A stretch of 64,000 bases of DNA, taken from positions 186,001-250,000 of the forward strand of contig JPHH03000020.1 of NCBI GenBank assembly GCA_000750105.3. Direction: 5' to 3'. Origin of the DNA: Tolypocladium sp. Sup5 PDA-1. Taxonomy: Eukaryota; Ascomycota; Sordariomycetes; Hypocreales; Ophiocordycipitaceae. The position numbers and the translations under genes are program-made. Below, piece after piece: positions 24,194 to 35,300 of this stretch (its first letter is position 1; each line of letters opens with the position of its first letter). The notes below the pieces were generated by a model. It saw only the letters and a program-made list of their open reading frames with translations. It was not told the DNA's origin and did not search any database.

Positions 24194-24853
24194 GGTTGAA
24201 GGAGTGGTGGTGGGGTGGTCACAGGTGGCTGCAAGGACGGAGGCTGAAGCTATTGAGCCTTGTATTGTTCTTCCTGACCCCGCCATTTTTGTTGCTTGGC
24301 TGCAGCACAGTACGGCGAGATAAACTCTTGTCCAACAAGCCGCAAGTCACCGCACTAAGCCACCGTCCAACCTGATCGGCCGTACTATTACCTTGTGCTC
24401 TGGTATTTCCGGATTCTGCCCAATGGTAGTTAAGTGCTGTGAGCGGGAGAAGCTGTGCCCGATCCCTAGCAACTCAAGCGCCTCTCACGGTGTAGCTAGG
24501 CCTCCCGCTGGCAGACAATGGCCAAGTTCAAGAACAATCGAGGCAAATGCAGGACGCTTGGCCCAATATCGGTGGCCCCAGGTGCTGTAATTTCCATTTG
24601 CTATACTCATGGTACGCCCAAGATGCATTCAAGTGCTCGTATCTTTCTGGTATCCTGCCTTTTGCCTTACCACGTGCACAAGTTATCGAAAGCTTCGTTT
24701 TTGCCCCGATGCTCTACCTCCGTCCCAAAGCAAACATTTCCCCAAACTCCGGTGCCTCATGTAACCTGCCGGTCAGAAATAGTCACCCGTAGCATGCCAG
24801 TGTCGTTCGTTGCGCCACTCGCACCTCCCGTCACCGCCCGCAAGCGCTCTGCC
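24194..24853. other. Intergenic region between prenyltransferase alpha and mtr2
   Basis: About 660 bases: 3' region of mtr2 and promoter of the prenyltransferase alpha gene, both on the minus strand. The plus-strand frames at 24393-24590 and 24518-25120 have no recognisable features, and the latter runs antisense to mtr2. Nothing else seen. Confidence 0.55.
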
Positions 24854-25419
24854 TCAGAGGGCACGGAAGTTTTGCGACATGATGAGCCACCTTTTTGCGC
24901 CGCGCGGAGGATTCCTCGCCATGGAGTCCCAGTTTGGAACCAGCACAAAGGTCTCGTTAAACATCTTCTGCGGCGCATCCCTGCCCTTGCCGAACGAAAC
25001 CTTGCCCATGGTTGTCACCACGATGCTCATGCGCCCTCCGGTCTTCTCAACTTTGGGGTTGTCGTGAATGTTTTCCGGCGCGCCATATGCAGAGGACGGG
25101 TTGATGACGTGCGCATCTAGAGACTCTATCTCGTAGTGCACTGCAGGCCCTTGACCATCCAGCAGCGTAGAGTACTGGGCAGGCGTGGCGACGACCTGGC
25201 CGTTGATGGAGATGTCGGCGGCGATGGAGTATCGTGGCGACGAGTTGATGTAGAAGGACTCTAGTGAAGAGTGGTTGTTTATGGCTTGGTAGTAATGGTT
25301 GACAAGCGTCTCGGCGGCTGCAGAGCTGGGATGAGCGAGGGCAGTGAAGAACAATCTGCGGGAGGAAACTCACCTTCACTGGAGGTTCTCACCTCGGTGT
25401 CAGCATCTGGGAGGGGCAT
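24854..25419 (-). CDS. mtr2: mRNA export factor Mtr2 (NTF2-like)
   Basis: CDS complement(join(24854..25317,25374..25419)), 169 aa. Partner of Mex67: the heterodimer carries mRNA and pre-60S particles through the nuclear pore. The fold is NTF2-like. Splicing (GTGAGT donor, CTGCAG acceptor) gives MPLPDADTEVRTSSEA joined to AETLVNHYYQAINNHSSL, followed by FYINSSPRYSIAADISINGQVV. This is the expected N-terminal pattern of fungal Mtr2. The C-terminal strands VSFGKGRDAPQKMFNETFVLVPNWD and WLIMSQNFRAL fit the family. It shares a 257-bp divergent upstream region with the mitochondrial methionyl-tRNA synthetase gene. Confidence 0.88.
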
Positions 25420-25676
25420 GATGGACTTGAAGAAGTCGCAACGGCGTCGTCTTCAGAAGTGGTAGATGTGTAAGAGTTGGCGTCGACACGCGTCGAAGTG
25501 AACAAAGGTTGAGCTTTTGCTTTGAGGCTTGTTGCGACATGACGTGAGTCGCTCGGCATGGTTCTTTGGTACAGTTATCGGAATTATAATCCACACTGTG
25601 CACCAAACCAAACCTTATCCACTCCATCCTTCGACTGCAGCTCGTGATAGCTTCAACAGATTCGTCACGCGCCACG
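25420..25676. promoter_or_regulatory. Short divergent promoter region, mtr2 / mitochondrial MetRS
   Basis: Only 257 bases separate the two outward-facing start codons, so core promoter and leaders of both genes must lie here. No obvious TATA box on either strand. The two genes may share regulatory sites; this is inference from spacing. Confidence 0.6.
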
Positions 25677-27770
25677 ATGAAGCCATTTGGGATGCATGCC
25701 CTTCGGGGTTTGCGCTCCTCCAAGTCGCGATCCGCTTCGCGATCAGGCTGGGTCTGCCCGAGTTGCCAACCGCGCCACGTCCGCCAATGCCGCTGGAGTA
25801 GCTCTGACAGCTCTCCCAAGTCGACCGAGAAGCCGTACTACATCACGACACCCATATTCTACGTCAATGCTGGTACGTTTGTGCCCGCTTCTCGTCGCAT
25901 AGTTGATGCTAACCATATCGGAAGCTCCCCATATCGGACACCTGTATACAATGGTCCTGACCGACGTCTTGAAGCGATGGCAACAGATCAACGGCAACGA
26001 AGCCTTCCTCTGCACGGGCACGGACGAGCACGGCATGAAGATCCAACGAGCTGCGGCCAAAGAAGGCATGCACCCAAAAGATTTTTGCGACGGCAACTCC
26101 AACAAGTTCAGGGAGCTCGCCGCATCGGCGGACATAGCGCACGACTTCTTCATCCGGACGACCGACCAAGAGCACAAGGAGGCAGTCAAGCACTTCTGGC
26201 TGCAGCTGAAGCACAGCTTGCCAGAAAAGCTGGGCTTATACAAGGGCTCCCATGAAGGGTGGTACGCAGTCAGCGACGAGTGCTTCTATCCAGAAGACAT
26301 GGTGCAGCCGAGCATCGTTCCGCAGACGGGCAAGAAGATCATGGTCAGCGTTGAGACGGACAACGAAGTGGAGTGGATCAAGGAAGAGACCTGGTTCTTC
26401 CCGTTGACCAAGTACAAGAACGCTCTTCTCAAATTCTACGACGAGAATCCTGGCTGGATCACGCCGGTGCACCGGATGAACGAGGTGCGCAACTGGGTAG
26501 AGAACCATCTCGAGGACCTCTCGATCACGCGCCCAGTCTCACGGCTCATCTGGGGCATACCCGATCCGGAAGATAGCAAGCAGACCATCTACGTTTGGGT
26601 CGACGCTCTGATAAATTACATTACCAAGGCTGGCTACGGAACCAAATGGTATTCCGCCAACGACGACATGGGCTTGTGGCCAGCTGATCTGCAGGTCATT
26701 GGAAAGGATATTTTGCGGTTTCACGCCATCTACTGGCCCGCGCTGCTTATGGCTCTGGATCTTCCGCTACCCAAAAAGATTCTTTGCCACAACCATTGGA
26801 CCATGTCGAATCGCAAAATGTCGAAATCTCTCGGCAACGTCGTGAACCCGTTCTTCGCTGTGCAGCGGTGGGACGTCGACCCGTTACGCTACTTTCTCAT
26901 GCGCAACGGCAGCTTCAGCAAGGATATGAGCTACTCCAACCAACTCATCGGGTCGGTATATGCCAAGGATTTGCAGGCGAATATCGGCAACCTGTTTTAC
27001 CGGATCGCAAGGCCCAAGGTCACGGCCAAGTGGTCCACAAAGGAGGCTGTTGCGACGTATCGAGACGGCAGATTCCGGGACTTCATGAATGCGAATGAGG
27101 CGGACAGCTCCCAGGAACGTTATTTCAGCCTTGAATCCCACTTGGAAAAGGTAGCTCCGGCATTCTGCGAGGAAATGGATAACTGCGACACGGGTGGTGC
27201 CATTCGAGAAATCTTCAATCTCCTTCGAGAGGTAAGGCCCTCCTGACATTTTGGAGTTGCCAAGGCTAACGCACTTCTCAACAGACGAACCGCTACGTTT
27301 CTGACACCGAACCGTGGAACCTCGTAAAGAACCCGGATCCTGAGTCCCGTGCGCTACTCAACTGGGTTATCTTCAACAGCGCTGAGGCGCTGCGAATCGC
27401 AGGCATCCTGCTCCAGCCAATCATGCCGACCAAGGCATCCGAGCTCCTCGATGGATTGGGCGTAAAGCCGGAGAGGCGTACTGTACAATATGCACAGAAG
27501 GGAAAGGATGCGGACTACGGGACCGAGGCACAGCCCAGCAGCGACAAGGGCAGAACCAAGAAGTGGGACACAATCTTCCCGCCGACACCGAATGCGAATG
27601 ACTCTGACGCAGAGGTCATGGAGCAACTGAGGACAATGCTGCAGTCGAAGACAAAGAACAAGATGAATCAGATGGCCGAATTGCTGGCCATGGAAGCCAG
27701 GATGGGCGAGGAAGCCGTGACGAAGCTGTTGGCCGAAACGCACGCAGCCAGCACAACAAAGGCCGAATGA
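25677..27770 (+). CDS. msm1: Methionyl-tRNA synthetase, mitochondrial
   Basis: CDS join(25677..25872,25925..27231,27285..27770), 662 aa. Class I aminoacyl-tRNA synthetase charging mitochondrial tRNA-Met. The N-terminus is rich in Arg, Ser and Lys with few acids (MKPFGMHALRGLRSSKSRSA), as in matrix-targeting peptides. The catalytic core starts at YYITTPIFYVNA. The first splice builds the HIGH motif (APHIGH, residues 66-71), and KMSKS is at 363-367. It lacks the zinc-binding knuckle insertion of cytosolic-type enzymes, consistent with the short mitochondrial class. The C-terminal helical anticodon-binding part includes TNRYVSDTEPWNLVK and the MPTKASELLDGLG helix. Both introns have clear branch sites (GCTAAC). 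An alternative initiation at the inner Met (25692) would still leave a targeting sequence. Confidence 0.93.
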
Positions 27771-28019
27771 TTATGTACATTCAGAGCGTTTCCGACTGGA
27801 CGGTGGCTATGTGTAAGATGTGTAGGCCATAAGATTGTAAAATAGATGAATGAATTGCTCCCAAAATAAATCACAACATCATGGCATGCAAATGGACGAG
27901 GTGGGCCTTGTCAGGCGTTGACGCTGTCGTCGCTAGGTAGCTTACCCTGGACCTGGCCTGACAAACTTTGACCTTTCACGAACGACTCGCTCCGCCATCC
28001 CTCACGAAACCCGCGCAAA

Positions 28020-28870
28020 ATGAGGATCAATGAGAAAATAGGTGAGCAGCGGCATTTCATGATGGCGATAAATCACTAACAAAGCCAGCGATTGCGACGA
28101 GCAGGGTGCTCTTGGTACCGTACGAGGCACACCATGTGCTCAAATACCATGGCTGGATGCAGGACCCGGTGAATTCACGCCACCACATCGGGGCCTTGGG
28201 ACATGTGTGTACTGATTGACCTGACTCGCAGAGTATTCAAGAAGCGACGGCCTCAGTGCCCATGAGCCTGGAAGAGGAGTACGAGAACCAGCAGTCGTGG
28301 CGCACGGCGCGGGATAAACTGACGTTTATCGTGTGCGAGCCGCTGGAGCCCAGGCCGGACGCCGAGGACGTGCGGTTTGTCCGGGCGAAGGATGCTGATG
28401 CCGACGCGAAGATGCGGGGAGACATCAACTTCTTCCTGTATCCGGATGAAGAGGAGGAAGACACATCACGGAACGGGCTGATCGGCGAGGTGGACGTCAT
28501 GATCGCAGACACCGAGCACCGCGGCCAGGGCTTCGGCGGAGCCTCCGTCCGCGCACTACTCACATACCTGCAACGGCACATGGCCGAGATCCTGAAGGAG
28601 CACACCACGGGGGACTCTTCGCTCAACCAAGGCGCCGTGAGGCTCACGGGCCTCATGGCGAAGATCAAGCAGGGCAACGCGGGGAGCAGGGCGCTGTTCC
28701 AAAAGCTGGGGTTCAGGGAGAGGGGCGAGGTGAACTACTTTGGGGAGGTGACGATGGTCATGGACTGGGGGGAGGCGGAGAGGCGGGTGGAGGAGTGGGC
28801 GCGGGGGGAGGAGGAGGGATATAGGGAAGTGGTGTATGGGGGGTTGGCTGGCGAGTCGAGGCAGGGTTGA
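28020..28870 (+). CDS. GNAT N-acetyltransferase, NAT9-like
   Basis: CDS join(28020..28041,28089..28168,28232..28870), 246 aa. Resembles the eukaryotic NAT9 group of acetyl-CoA-dependent acetyltransferases. Exon 1 is only 22 nt (MRINEKI); exon 2 gives RVLLVPYEAHHVLKYHGWMQDP. That is the characteristic NAT9 opening, and it continues into exon 3 with SIQEATASVPMSLEEEYENQQSW. The acetyl-CoA loop is in EHRGQGFGGASVRALL (R/QxxGxG/A form), followed by ALFQKLGFRE near the C-terminus. An acidic insert (DEEEEDTS) precedes the core strands. Substrate is unknown; family members have been linked to microtubule stability in animals. Confidence 0.87.
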
Positions 28871-29543
28871 TCCACCAGCGTACACTTGAGTTTCTGGTAG
28901 GGGGCAATGAAGAGTCTTGACGTCTGTAATGATCTTATGCCGTAGACCCAATACACGAGCCTTTGGACCAGGATGTCGATGCCACCAGGGTTGCTAGAGC
29001 AGAAGGTCTAGTTATGACACTATGAAGCCGTTCGGTTGTGCTACATGAACATGTCCCTCCACTGCCGTTCCCAAACAAGCTGCAGCTATACTAAGAAGCC
29101 TCTTCCGCAGGAGATATCGGCATACAACACCAGATTGGCAGTTCCTGCAACAGCCGTGGCGCTTAACCCCATGGGGCTGGCCGAGAAGATCTCCGCGGCG
29201 TGCCCCCGGTGCCGATCACCGCCGCTTGTGCCTGAATTCACCTGTATCTCGGTTTCGTCGCGTAGAAAAAACCAACATTTCTCAAGTCATCGCATGATGC
29301 TAATGCACAACGCGCAGCATAACGGCTGCTGTCTGACCGAGTGAGTCACTGCCGAAAAAGTGAAGCCATCACCAACATAGGGATGCATACCTATGGTTGC
29401 ACTTCAACTGTACTTGACAGGCTGGAATACTTGTTTAAGAAACATTGCAATTATTAAATCTTGCTCTCTTTACTCTTTCGGGTTTCGAGAAGAGGCATTT
29501 GACCAGCCGTTCAGGAATACTTCATCTCCTCAACACATCCACC
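28871..29543. other. Intergenic region between the NAT9-like and GrpB-like genes
   Basis: About 670 bases: terminator of the acetyltransferase gene and promoter of the GrpB-like gene. The frame at 29036-29344 shows no family features and is not called. No repeat or RNA gene seen. Confidence 0.55.
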
Positions 29544-30152
29544 ATGCCACCATCCGTCGAGGCCATCCTCAAGCAATACGAATGGAACCCCGACCGCATC
29601 GAAAAAGTATCAGAGCGCAAGTCCCCCAACAAGATTGAAATCGTCGAGCCGGATCCCACCTGGCCCGCGCGCTACCAGCTGCTCAAGTCCCGCATCGAAG
29701 CCGCCCTCGGTCCCCAAGTCCTGTCCGTCGCCCACGCAGGCTCAACCTCCGTGCCCGGGCTGCCAGCCAAGGACGTCGTAGACATGGACCTCGCCGTGCC
29801 GGACCCCGCCGACGAGGCCGCGTACGTGCCCGCCCTCGAGGCCGCGGGCTTCCACTTCCTCGCGCGCGAGCCACACTGGCACCAGCACCGCTTCTTCAGC
29901 TGCTACGACCCCGCGGCGGCGAACCTGCACGTCTTCGGGCCGGACTGCCCGGAGGTGGCGCGGCATCGCATCTTCCGGGACTGGCTGGAGAAGTGCGACG
30001 CGGATAGGGAGCTGTATGCGCGGACAAAGCGGGAGGCGGCGGCGGCGGCGGTCGCGGCGGGGGAGAGGCTGGCCATGTATAACCTGCGCAAGGAGCCGGT
30101 GATACGGGAGATTTTGCAGCGGGCCTTTCGGGATGCTGGGTATATTCAGTGA
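29544..30152 (+). CDS. GrpB/UPF0157 domain protein (nucleotidyltransferase-like fold)
   Basis: Single-exon, 202 aa. Belongs to the GrpB (UPF0157) family, related to minimal nucleotidyltransferases; biochemical role uncharacterised. The hallmarks are present in order: IEIVEPDPTWPARYQLLKSRI, the HAGSTSVPGLPAKDVVDMDLAV motif with its GS and D-x-D-like acidic pair, HWHQHRFF, and NLHVFGPDCPE...HRIFRDWL. The C-terminal helix is Ala-rich, ending in REILQRAFRDAGYIQ. The start ATG sits in a CACCATGCC context. Many fungi carry one to several GrpB proteins, sometimes interpreted as acquired from bacteria; this sequence alone does not show transfer. It converges with the P-loop gene. Confidence 0.9.
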   Translation: MPPSVEAILKQYEWNPDRIEKVSERKSPNKIEIVEPDPTWPARYQLLKSRIEAALGPQVLSVAHAGSTSVPGLPAKDVVDMDLAVPDPADEAAYVPALEAAGFHFLAREPHWHQHRFFSCYDPAAANLHVFGPDCPEVARHRIFRDWLEKCDADRELYARTKREAAAAAVAAGERLAMYNLRKEPVIREILQRAFRDAGYIQ

Positions 30153-30471
30153 GTCGGTGATTGGGAGAACTTGATGAGTGACTTGACGAACCGGCGAGAT
30201 ACAAAAAGATTGAGGCTGTATAAGTGGACTGACAGCCATGGAGACCACCGGTTCTAACACGAATGCCCTGGGCTTTATATGTGTATTTGAGTAGTTCTTG
30301 AGGGCTAAAACGTATCGTGCGAGTATAGTATCGCCTGCGATGGAGCCAACGCGGATAAGAGACTGACATGGTTCAAGCAAGATGACACTTGAGCAGGGAT
30401 GCAACTGTTCTGCTATGACCAGATAATCAACACACATGATAATCGCATTAATAGTTGGAATACCTTGAAGG
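30153..30471. other. Convergent 3' intergenic region, GrpB-like / P-loop gene
   Basis: About 320 bases between two convergent stops. AT-richer than the flanking genes. It should contain both polyadenylation regions. No other feature recognised. Confidence 0.55.
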
Positions 30472-31119
30472 TCAAAGCTGGTCATGGTTCATCGCCTCGA
30501 CAATCCTCCTCGCCGCCTCCCCCGGCGCCAGCTGCGTCACATCAACCTCCACCCCCCGTCCGGGAAACCTGTATATCGCCAGTTTATCAAGAAACCTGCC
30601 CACCATATCCACATCGCACAACTTCTCCCTCCCCCTCTGCGTGCGCTCAGGACTAGCCACCCGCGCCAGGTTCTCTTCCTTGGAGCAGACCAGATAGATC
30701 GGCAGGAATGGGCGGCTTGCTTTCTCAGCGGCGACTTTGTGCTCAGTCGACCACGCAGTGCCAATCTTGTCGCTGGTCATACAGTCTGCACCGCTGTCAA
30801 CGTCGTCCAAGTATGTTTGTCGAGTAAATGTGAACGCACCAGTGAAGATGACAATACGGCCTAGTTGCTCATCTCTACTCCCACAGCCGCTCTCCTCGTC
30901 GCTGTTAGGGTGCACCCATTTCCGGAACGCCCCTTGCCGGACGCCCTCTCTCTGCGCGTTATACTCGGGGTGGTCGCGCGGCAGCTTCACGACGTCGATG
31001 AGCTGGTGGTTGTCGATGAGGACAGAGCCCGGGAGGAGGCGCTGCAGCTCCGTCGCGACGGTGAGCTTGCCGACGCCGGGGAAGCCGTTGATCCAGATGT
31101 AGTAGCCGCGTTTCGTCAT
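30472..31119 (-). CDS. P-loop NTPase, AAA_33/kinase-like, function unknown
   Basis: Single-exon model, 215 aa from MTKRGYYIWINGFPGVGKLTVATELQRLL. The phosphate-binding loop is GFPGVGKLT. The residue after GK is Leu rather than Ser/Thr with Thr next, a form seen in a subgroup of small kinase-like P-loop proteins. IVIFTGAFTF may form a later core strand. FLPIYLVCSKEENLARVASPERT resembles the lid and Arg-containing region of nucleotide-kinase-fold proteins. The end carries GRGVEVDVTQLAPGEAARRIVEAM, matching 'thymidylate/shikimate-kinase-like' C-termini (the value is consumed as VDVT). An upstream in-frame Met (31155) would add 12 residues, and a short upstream exon is possible. Substrate cannot be named. 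Confidence 0.72.
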   Translation of the reverse strand: MTKRGYYIWINGFPGVGKLTVATELQRLLPGSVLIDNHQLIDVVKLPRDHPEYNAQREGVRQGAFRKWVHPNSDEESGCGSRDEQLGRIVIFTGAFTFTRQTYLDDVDSGADCMTSDKIGTAWSTEHKVAAEKASRPFLPIYLVCSKEENLARVASPERTQRGREKLCDVDMVGRFLDKLAIYRFPGRGVEVDVTQLAPGEAARRIVEAMNHDQL

Positions 31120-31609
31120 GATCTGCGCTTTCCAACGACGGCAATGGCAGTCCAAGGGTAGAAGTGACGGAGACCTCGGAGCATGCTGGGCAAGTAAGCC
31201 GTTATGTCCTCGTCTGTGGGTGTTAGTGAGTCACGCTGCCGAAGAGCCGCAGCCGGGCTGTGCGCAGACGCTGCAATCCGTGGAGCGTGCAGAGGCATAC
31301 GCAATGTACTGAAGAGCAGCGATTCAATTGAGAAGCCTATATGTGTGGAAATTACATGCCATGGTGGTGAACTTTGCTGTTGTCAATGAGAGGTTCAGAA
31401 CATCCGGCGTTGGACGAAGCTGGGCAACTGGGGAACTGACAGTGGACACCGAGAAAAGTGGACCATCTCGCCAGCATCCGAAGTTCCAGCGAAATTTCAA
31501 ACCTCCAACTTCAACATCGCGAACCACGTCTCGGCCTCTCCTCCGCCTCCCATTTGCATCACAGCTCACCGCCGACGGCCCTCTGCAAACCGCCAGCGCA
31601 GTCGCCACA
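31120..31609. promoter_or_regulatory. Divergent upstream region, P-loop gene / mitochondrial bL34m
   Basis: About 490 bases between two outward-facing starts. Contains the promoters of both genes. The plus-strand frames 31118-31312 and 31204-31389 show no family features. Nothing else recognised. Confidence 0.5.
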
Positions 31610-32044
31610 ATGCAGTCCCTCGCCCGCCTCGCGCGGCCACTCCTCGCCAAGCCGCTCTCCTCCGCCCCCAGGTTCGCCTCTCCCTCCGTCTATCCGCCAT
31701 CCGGCACGTCCACTAACCGCATCCCCAGGGGCTTCACAACCCTCTCGCCCCTCCGCCCGACCCTCACGCCGACCCGCCGCCCCAGCTGCATGACCAGCTT
31801 CACACCCATGCCCACAACGACGGCAACCGCCGCCGCCGCCGACGTCGTGCCCACGAGCGCCGTCTCGTCGCACCCGGCCCTGAGCGGCCTGCAGCTGCGC
31901 TTCGGCCCGCGCAACACCATGAACGGGCACACGCGCCTCATACAGAAGCGCAGACACGGCTTCCTGTACCGCATGCGCAGCAAGACGGGGCGGCGGATCA
32001 TCCTCCGGAGGAAGATGAAGGGGCGGCGGCACGTGGCCTGGTGA
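31610..32044 (+). CDS. mrpl34: Mitochondrial large-subunit ribosomal protein bL34m
   Basis: Open frame of 144 aa. The C-terminal 45 residues are a textbook L34: MNGHTRLIQKRRHGFLYRMRSK followed by TGRRIILRRKMKGRRHVAW (the family signature is ...RRxHGFxxRM.TxxGRxxLxRRRxKGR). The long N-terminal part is Ser/Arg/Pro-rich and serves as a mitochondrial presequence. A likely 57-nt intron lies at 31672-31728, with GTTCGC donor, CTAAC branch site and CCCAG acceptor. Removing it keeps the frame (AG+G) and gives 125 aa, ...PLSSAPRGFTTLSPL. Both forms are translatable. The strong branch site favours splicing, the weak donor argues against. Confidence 0.9.
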   Translation: MQSLARLARPLLAKPLSSAPRFASPSVYPPSGTSTNRIPRGFTTLSPLRPTLTPTRRPSCMTSFTPMPTTTATAAAADVVPTSAVSSHPALSGLQLRFGPRNTMNGHTRLIQKRRHGFLYRMRSKTGRRIILRRKMKGRRHVAW

Positions 32045-32330
32045 TGGCGCTGCGACGGCTGTACTTTTAGGGGACTGGGAAAGAAACATGGACGGAGTAT
32101 AGACTGACGCATGGCGATGGTATCGTCAGGATGCGTGCGAGGCAGCAAGTATGAGGAATGGGCATCTGTACACTACACTACAACATATCGACGATTGAAT
32201 CGACTCTTATACGCCAGCCAACATGCCTTCTTCGCTCGTGTGAGAAACGCGCTCATCATATTGGGGCCCTCTATATACTTTAAATATGACGGAATGCTCC
32301 TTCAGGTCCCCTGACCCCTTATCATCTGAT

Positions 32331-35300
32331 TCATACCGGGCCCCTGACACCATCCTCACACCCCATCCCATCCACGCGGCACACCGTCCGCAAATCATCG
32401 CTCGCGGCACCCAACCACACCCTATACCCGCCATCCACCGCCGGCACCACCCAGTCCTGCACCTCTACATCCCAAACACTCACGTCCTTGCGCGTCAGGT
32501 GCAGCTCAACCCTCGCGCTCTGCCCCGGCGCCAGCTGCGCCGTCTTCTCAAAGTCGCGGAGCTGGATCAGGGGCGTCTCGTAGGGAATGCCCGCCGGGAA
32601 CTGCAGGTACGCCTGCACGGAGGCCTTGCCGGCGTGCGTGGACCCCGTGTTGGTCACCGTGACCGAGAGCGTATAGGCCACGTCCCAGAGCGCCGGGTTG
32701 CCGCCCTCGGCGCCGCCGGCTCGCGGCCCGGGACGCTGCGCGGCCGAGTAGCCGTCGGGATAGGGGTACTTGTTCTTGGCGTCTCTTGCCGCGGCCTCGG
32801 CCTCGGGCTTGCTGAGCCACGAGTAGATGTAGCGCCAGTGCTTGTGGAAGCCTGTGGGCTGGACGGCCTCGCTGGGCTGCGGGATGGGCTGCGTGTAGTT
32901 GAGTATGCCGTGCTTGGGCGACCTCGCAGGCGGCGTCTGCGTCAGCTGCGTGACCTTGGCGATGGTGGCGTTTGTGTACGAAAAGCCGGTATAGCTGAGC
33001 CCATGCCCAAATGCGTACCGCGGCTTGATGCCGTTCTTGTTCAGGTAGCGGTAGTCGATGTACAGGCCCTCCGAGTACGTGTCCTGCGGCTGGTTCAGAA
33101 ACTCCGAGTCGATGAGCTGCGTGACGCTCTTGGGCATGTCGTCCTCGGCGCGCGTGATGGAGTAGGGCAGGTGCCCGCTGGGGGAGACGTCGCCGAAGAG
33201 CACCTCTGCGAGCGAGCGGCCGGCTTCCTGGCCGGGGAGGTGGGCGACGAGGACGGCCTTGACGGCGGGCAGGTCAATCCACTGCTCGAGGACGAGGGGC
33301 CCGACGGTGTGCGCCACGACGACGACGTTCTTATACCTTTTGGAGGCGTCCTGCACGAGCTTGTCGCCGTTGTGCCAGGCAAACAGCCGGGAGGCATCGC
33401 GGTCGCCGTGGTTGCCCTCGACCGTGTAAGTGTTCTCGCCAGCATCTGAGCTGATGAACACGACCGCCACGTCGTCGTCCTTGGGCGTGTCCATCACCAG
33501 CGGAAACGCATCCGTGTTATGGAACGTGACGTCCTTGGCCCTCGCCCTGAGCGCCCCGATCGGGTCGTCGAGGTACACGTAGTCGACCGTGCCGGAGCCC
33601 CAGCCCTGCCCGAGCGTGCCCTTGTTGCAGTTGCGGTCCGCGCACGCGTTCGGCCCGTCGGGGTTCTTCTGCGCGTCCGTGCCAAAGACCTTGAGCGCGC
33701 GGGACGCCGACAGCGGGAGCAGGGCGCCGTCGTTCTTGAGCATCGTGATGGCGTCCTGGGCGACCTGCCGGGCGACGACGTCGTGGTCCGCCTGCACGGG
33801 GACGAACTGGTTGACCACGCCGGTCGGCGTATCCGGGAACGCGGCGGGATGGAGCAGGCCCTCCTTGTTCTTGGTGTTGGTGTCAAAGTTGGTCGCCGGG
33901 TAGTCAGTGCCGTCCTGGCCCATCTTGTACCACGCGGCGAGTACCCGCGTGGCCATGTCGTTGAGCCGGTCCATGGGGACGGACCCGTTGAGCGCGGAGC
34001 GCGTGAGCTCGTACATCCAGTACGAGTTGCCCAGCAGGGGGATCTGCGTGTCGCCGGGCATGTCCATGTCCAGGCCGGCGAGGGCCGAGGCGACGCCCGA
34101 CATGTGGCCGAGCCAGTCGGACATGACGAAGCCCTGGAAGCCGAGCTCGTCCTTGAGCAGGCCGTTGATGAGATAGGGGTTCTGGCTGCACGCGGAGCCG
34201 TTGACCTACATGCACGCATGTTAGTCGATATTGGTGCATGGATGTGAGGACGAAAGTGGCAGCATACGGCGTTGTACGCGGCCATGACGGAGCCCACGCC
34301 GGCCCTGATGCCCTCGGCAAACGGCCACATGTAGACCTCGTGCAAGACCCGGTCATCTGACACATATGTTAGCCAGCATTCACCCTGTGTTGCCGCGCCA
34401 TGCCCCTCTCACCGATGTTCGAGCTGTACGCATACTGGAACGGGTTGTACATGCGATACATCTCCTGCTCGTTGCCGACAAAGTGCTTAATCGTCGCAAT
34501 CACGCCCTGCCCCTGCACGCCACGGATCGTCTCCCGCGCGCCGACGGCCTGCAGCACCGGGTCCGCGCCGAAGCCCTCCCAGTTGCGGCCGCCCTTGGGC
34601 TTGCGGCCGATGGGGCCGACCGTCGGCCCCAGCCAGACGTTGACGCCCTTGCCGCGGGCCTCCCGCCCGATGGCGTCGCCGCGCCGGCGCAGCAGCTGCT
34701 TGTCAAAGGTGGCGCCGGCGGTGATGCCGTCCGGGAAGGCGGTGACGTGGTCGGCCTGGCGGATGCCGCTGTGGCCGTCGTTGAGGCAGAGCTGGGGGAT
34801 GCCGAGGCGGGGGACGGAGCCGGTGTTGCCGTTGCAGTGGCTGGGACGAGTTAGAACGAGGGTATGCTATGCCGTAGAACCAATACATGTTGAGGTTGGC
34901 AGATGGATCGAGCTGCACTCGGATATGTGAAACGCACTCACCCTGTATTCCCTGTTAGCTGTGTGTGACGACGCCATTATCGCGGGCCGAGTCGAGGCCA
35001 GGCCCATCAATCTGACACATGCAACAGAGATCCGTACGCACCCATAAATATGCCCGTCCCGCCCGTGATGTTCGTCTTCTCCGCCAGCGTCATCGTGTCG
35101 ACCAGCTTCTTCGCCCTGCGGTAGCTCTCGGCCCAGTCGTCGGCCCACCCGCCGTACGGCGCCGGGTAGTACGCCGGGACGTAGTACCCGTCCGGCACCC
35201 ACGACCTGCCGCCGTCGATGGCGACGGGGCCCGCATGGCCGGCGGTTGATGCCAGCGCGACGGCGGCGCATACCGCGGCCCGGACGCTGGGGGGAGCCAT
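32331..35300 (-). CDS. Secreted GH3 beta-glucosidase
   Basis: CDS complement(join(32331..34205,34268..34356,34413..34840,34942..34951,35042..35300)), 886 aa. Hydrolyses terminal beta-glucosides, for example cellobiose, outside the cell. A signal peptide is visible (MAPPSVRAAVCAAVALASTAGHA). GH3 N-domain landmarks: MTLAEKTNITGGTGIFMG, CNGNTGSVPRLGIPQLCLNDG, TAFPDGITAGATFD, GKGVNVWLGPTVGPIGRKPKGGRNWEGFGADP, then IKHFVGNEQE. The nucleophile is Asp292 in GFVMSDW. The GH3 C-domain and a fibronectin-III-like tail (VTVTNTGSTHAGKASVQAYLQFP) follow. Exon 2 is modelled as a 10-nt micro-exon flanked by CTAACAG and GTGAGT. The alternative is one ~196-nt intron with donor GTACGG at 35037, giving FMGAHC instead of FMGNTGHC. 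All other junctions are unambiguous. Confidence 0.92.
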
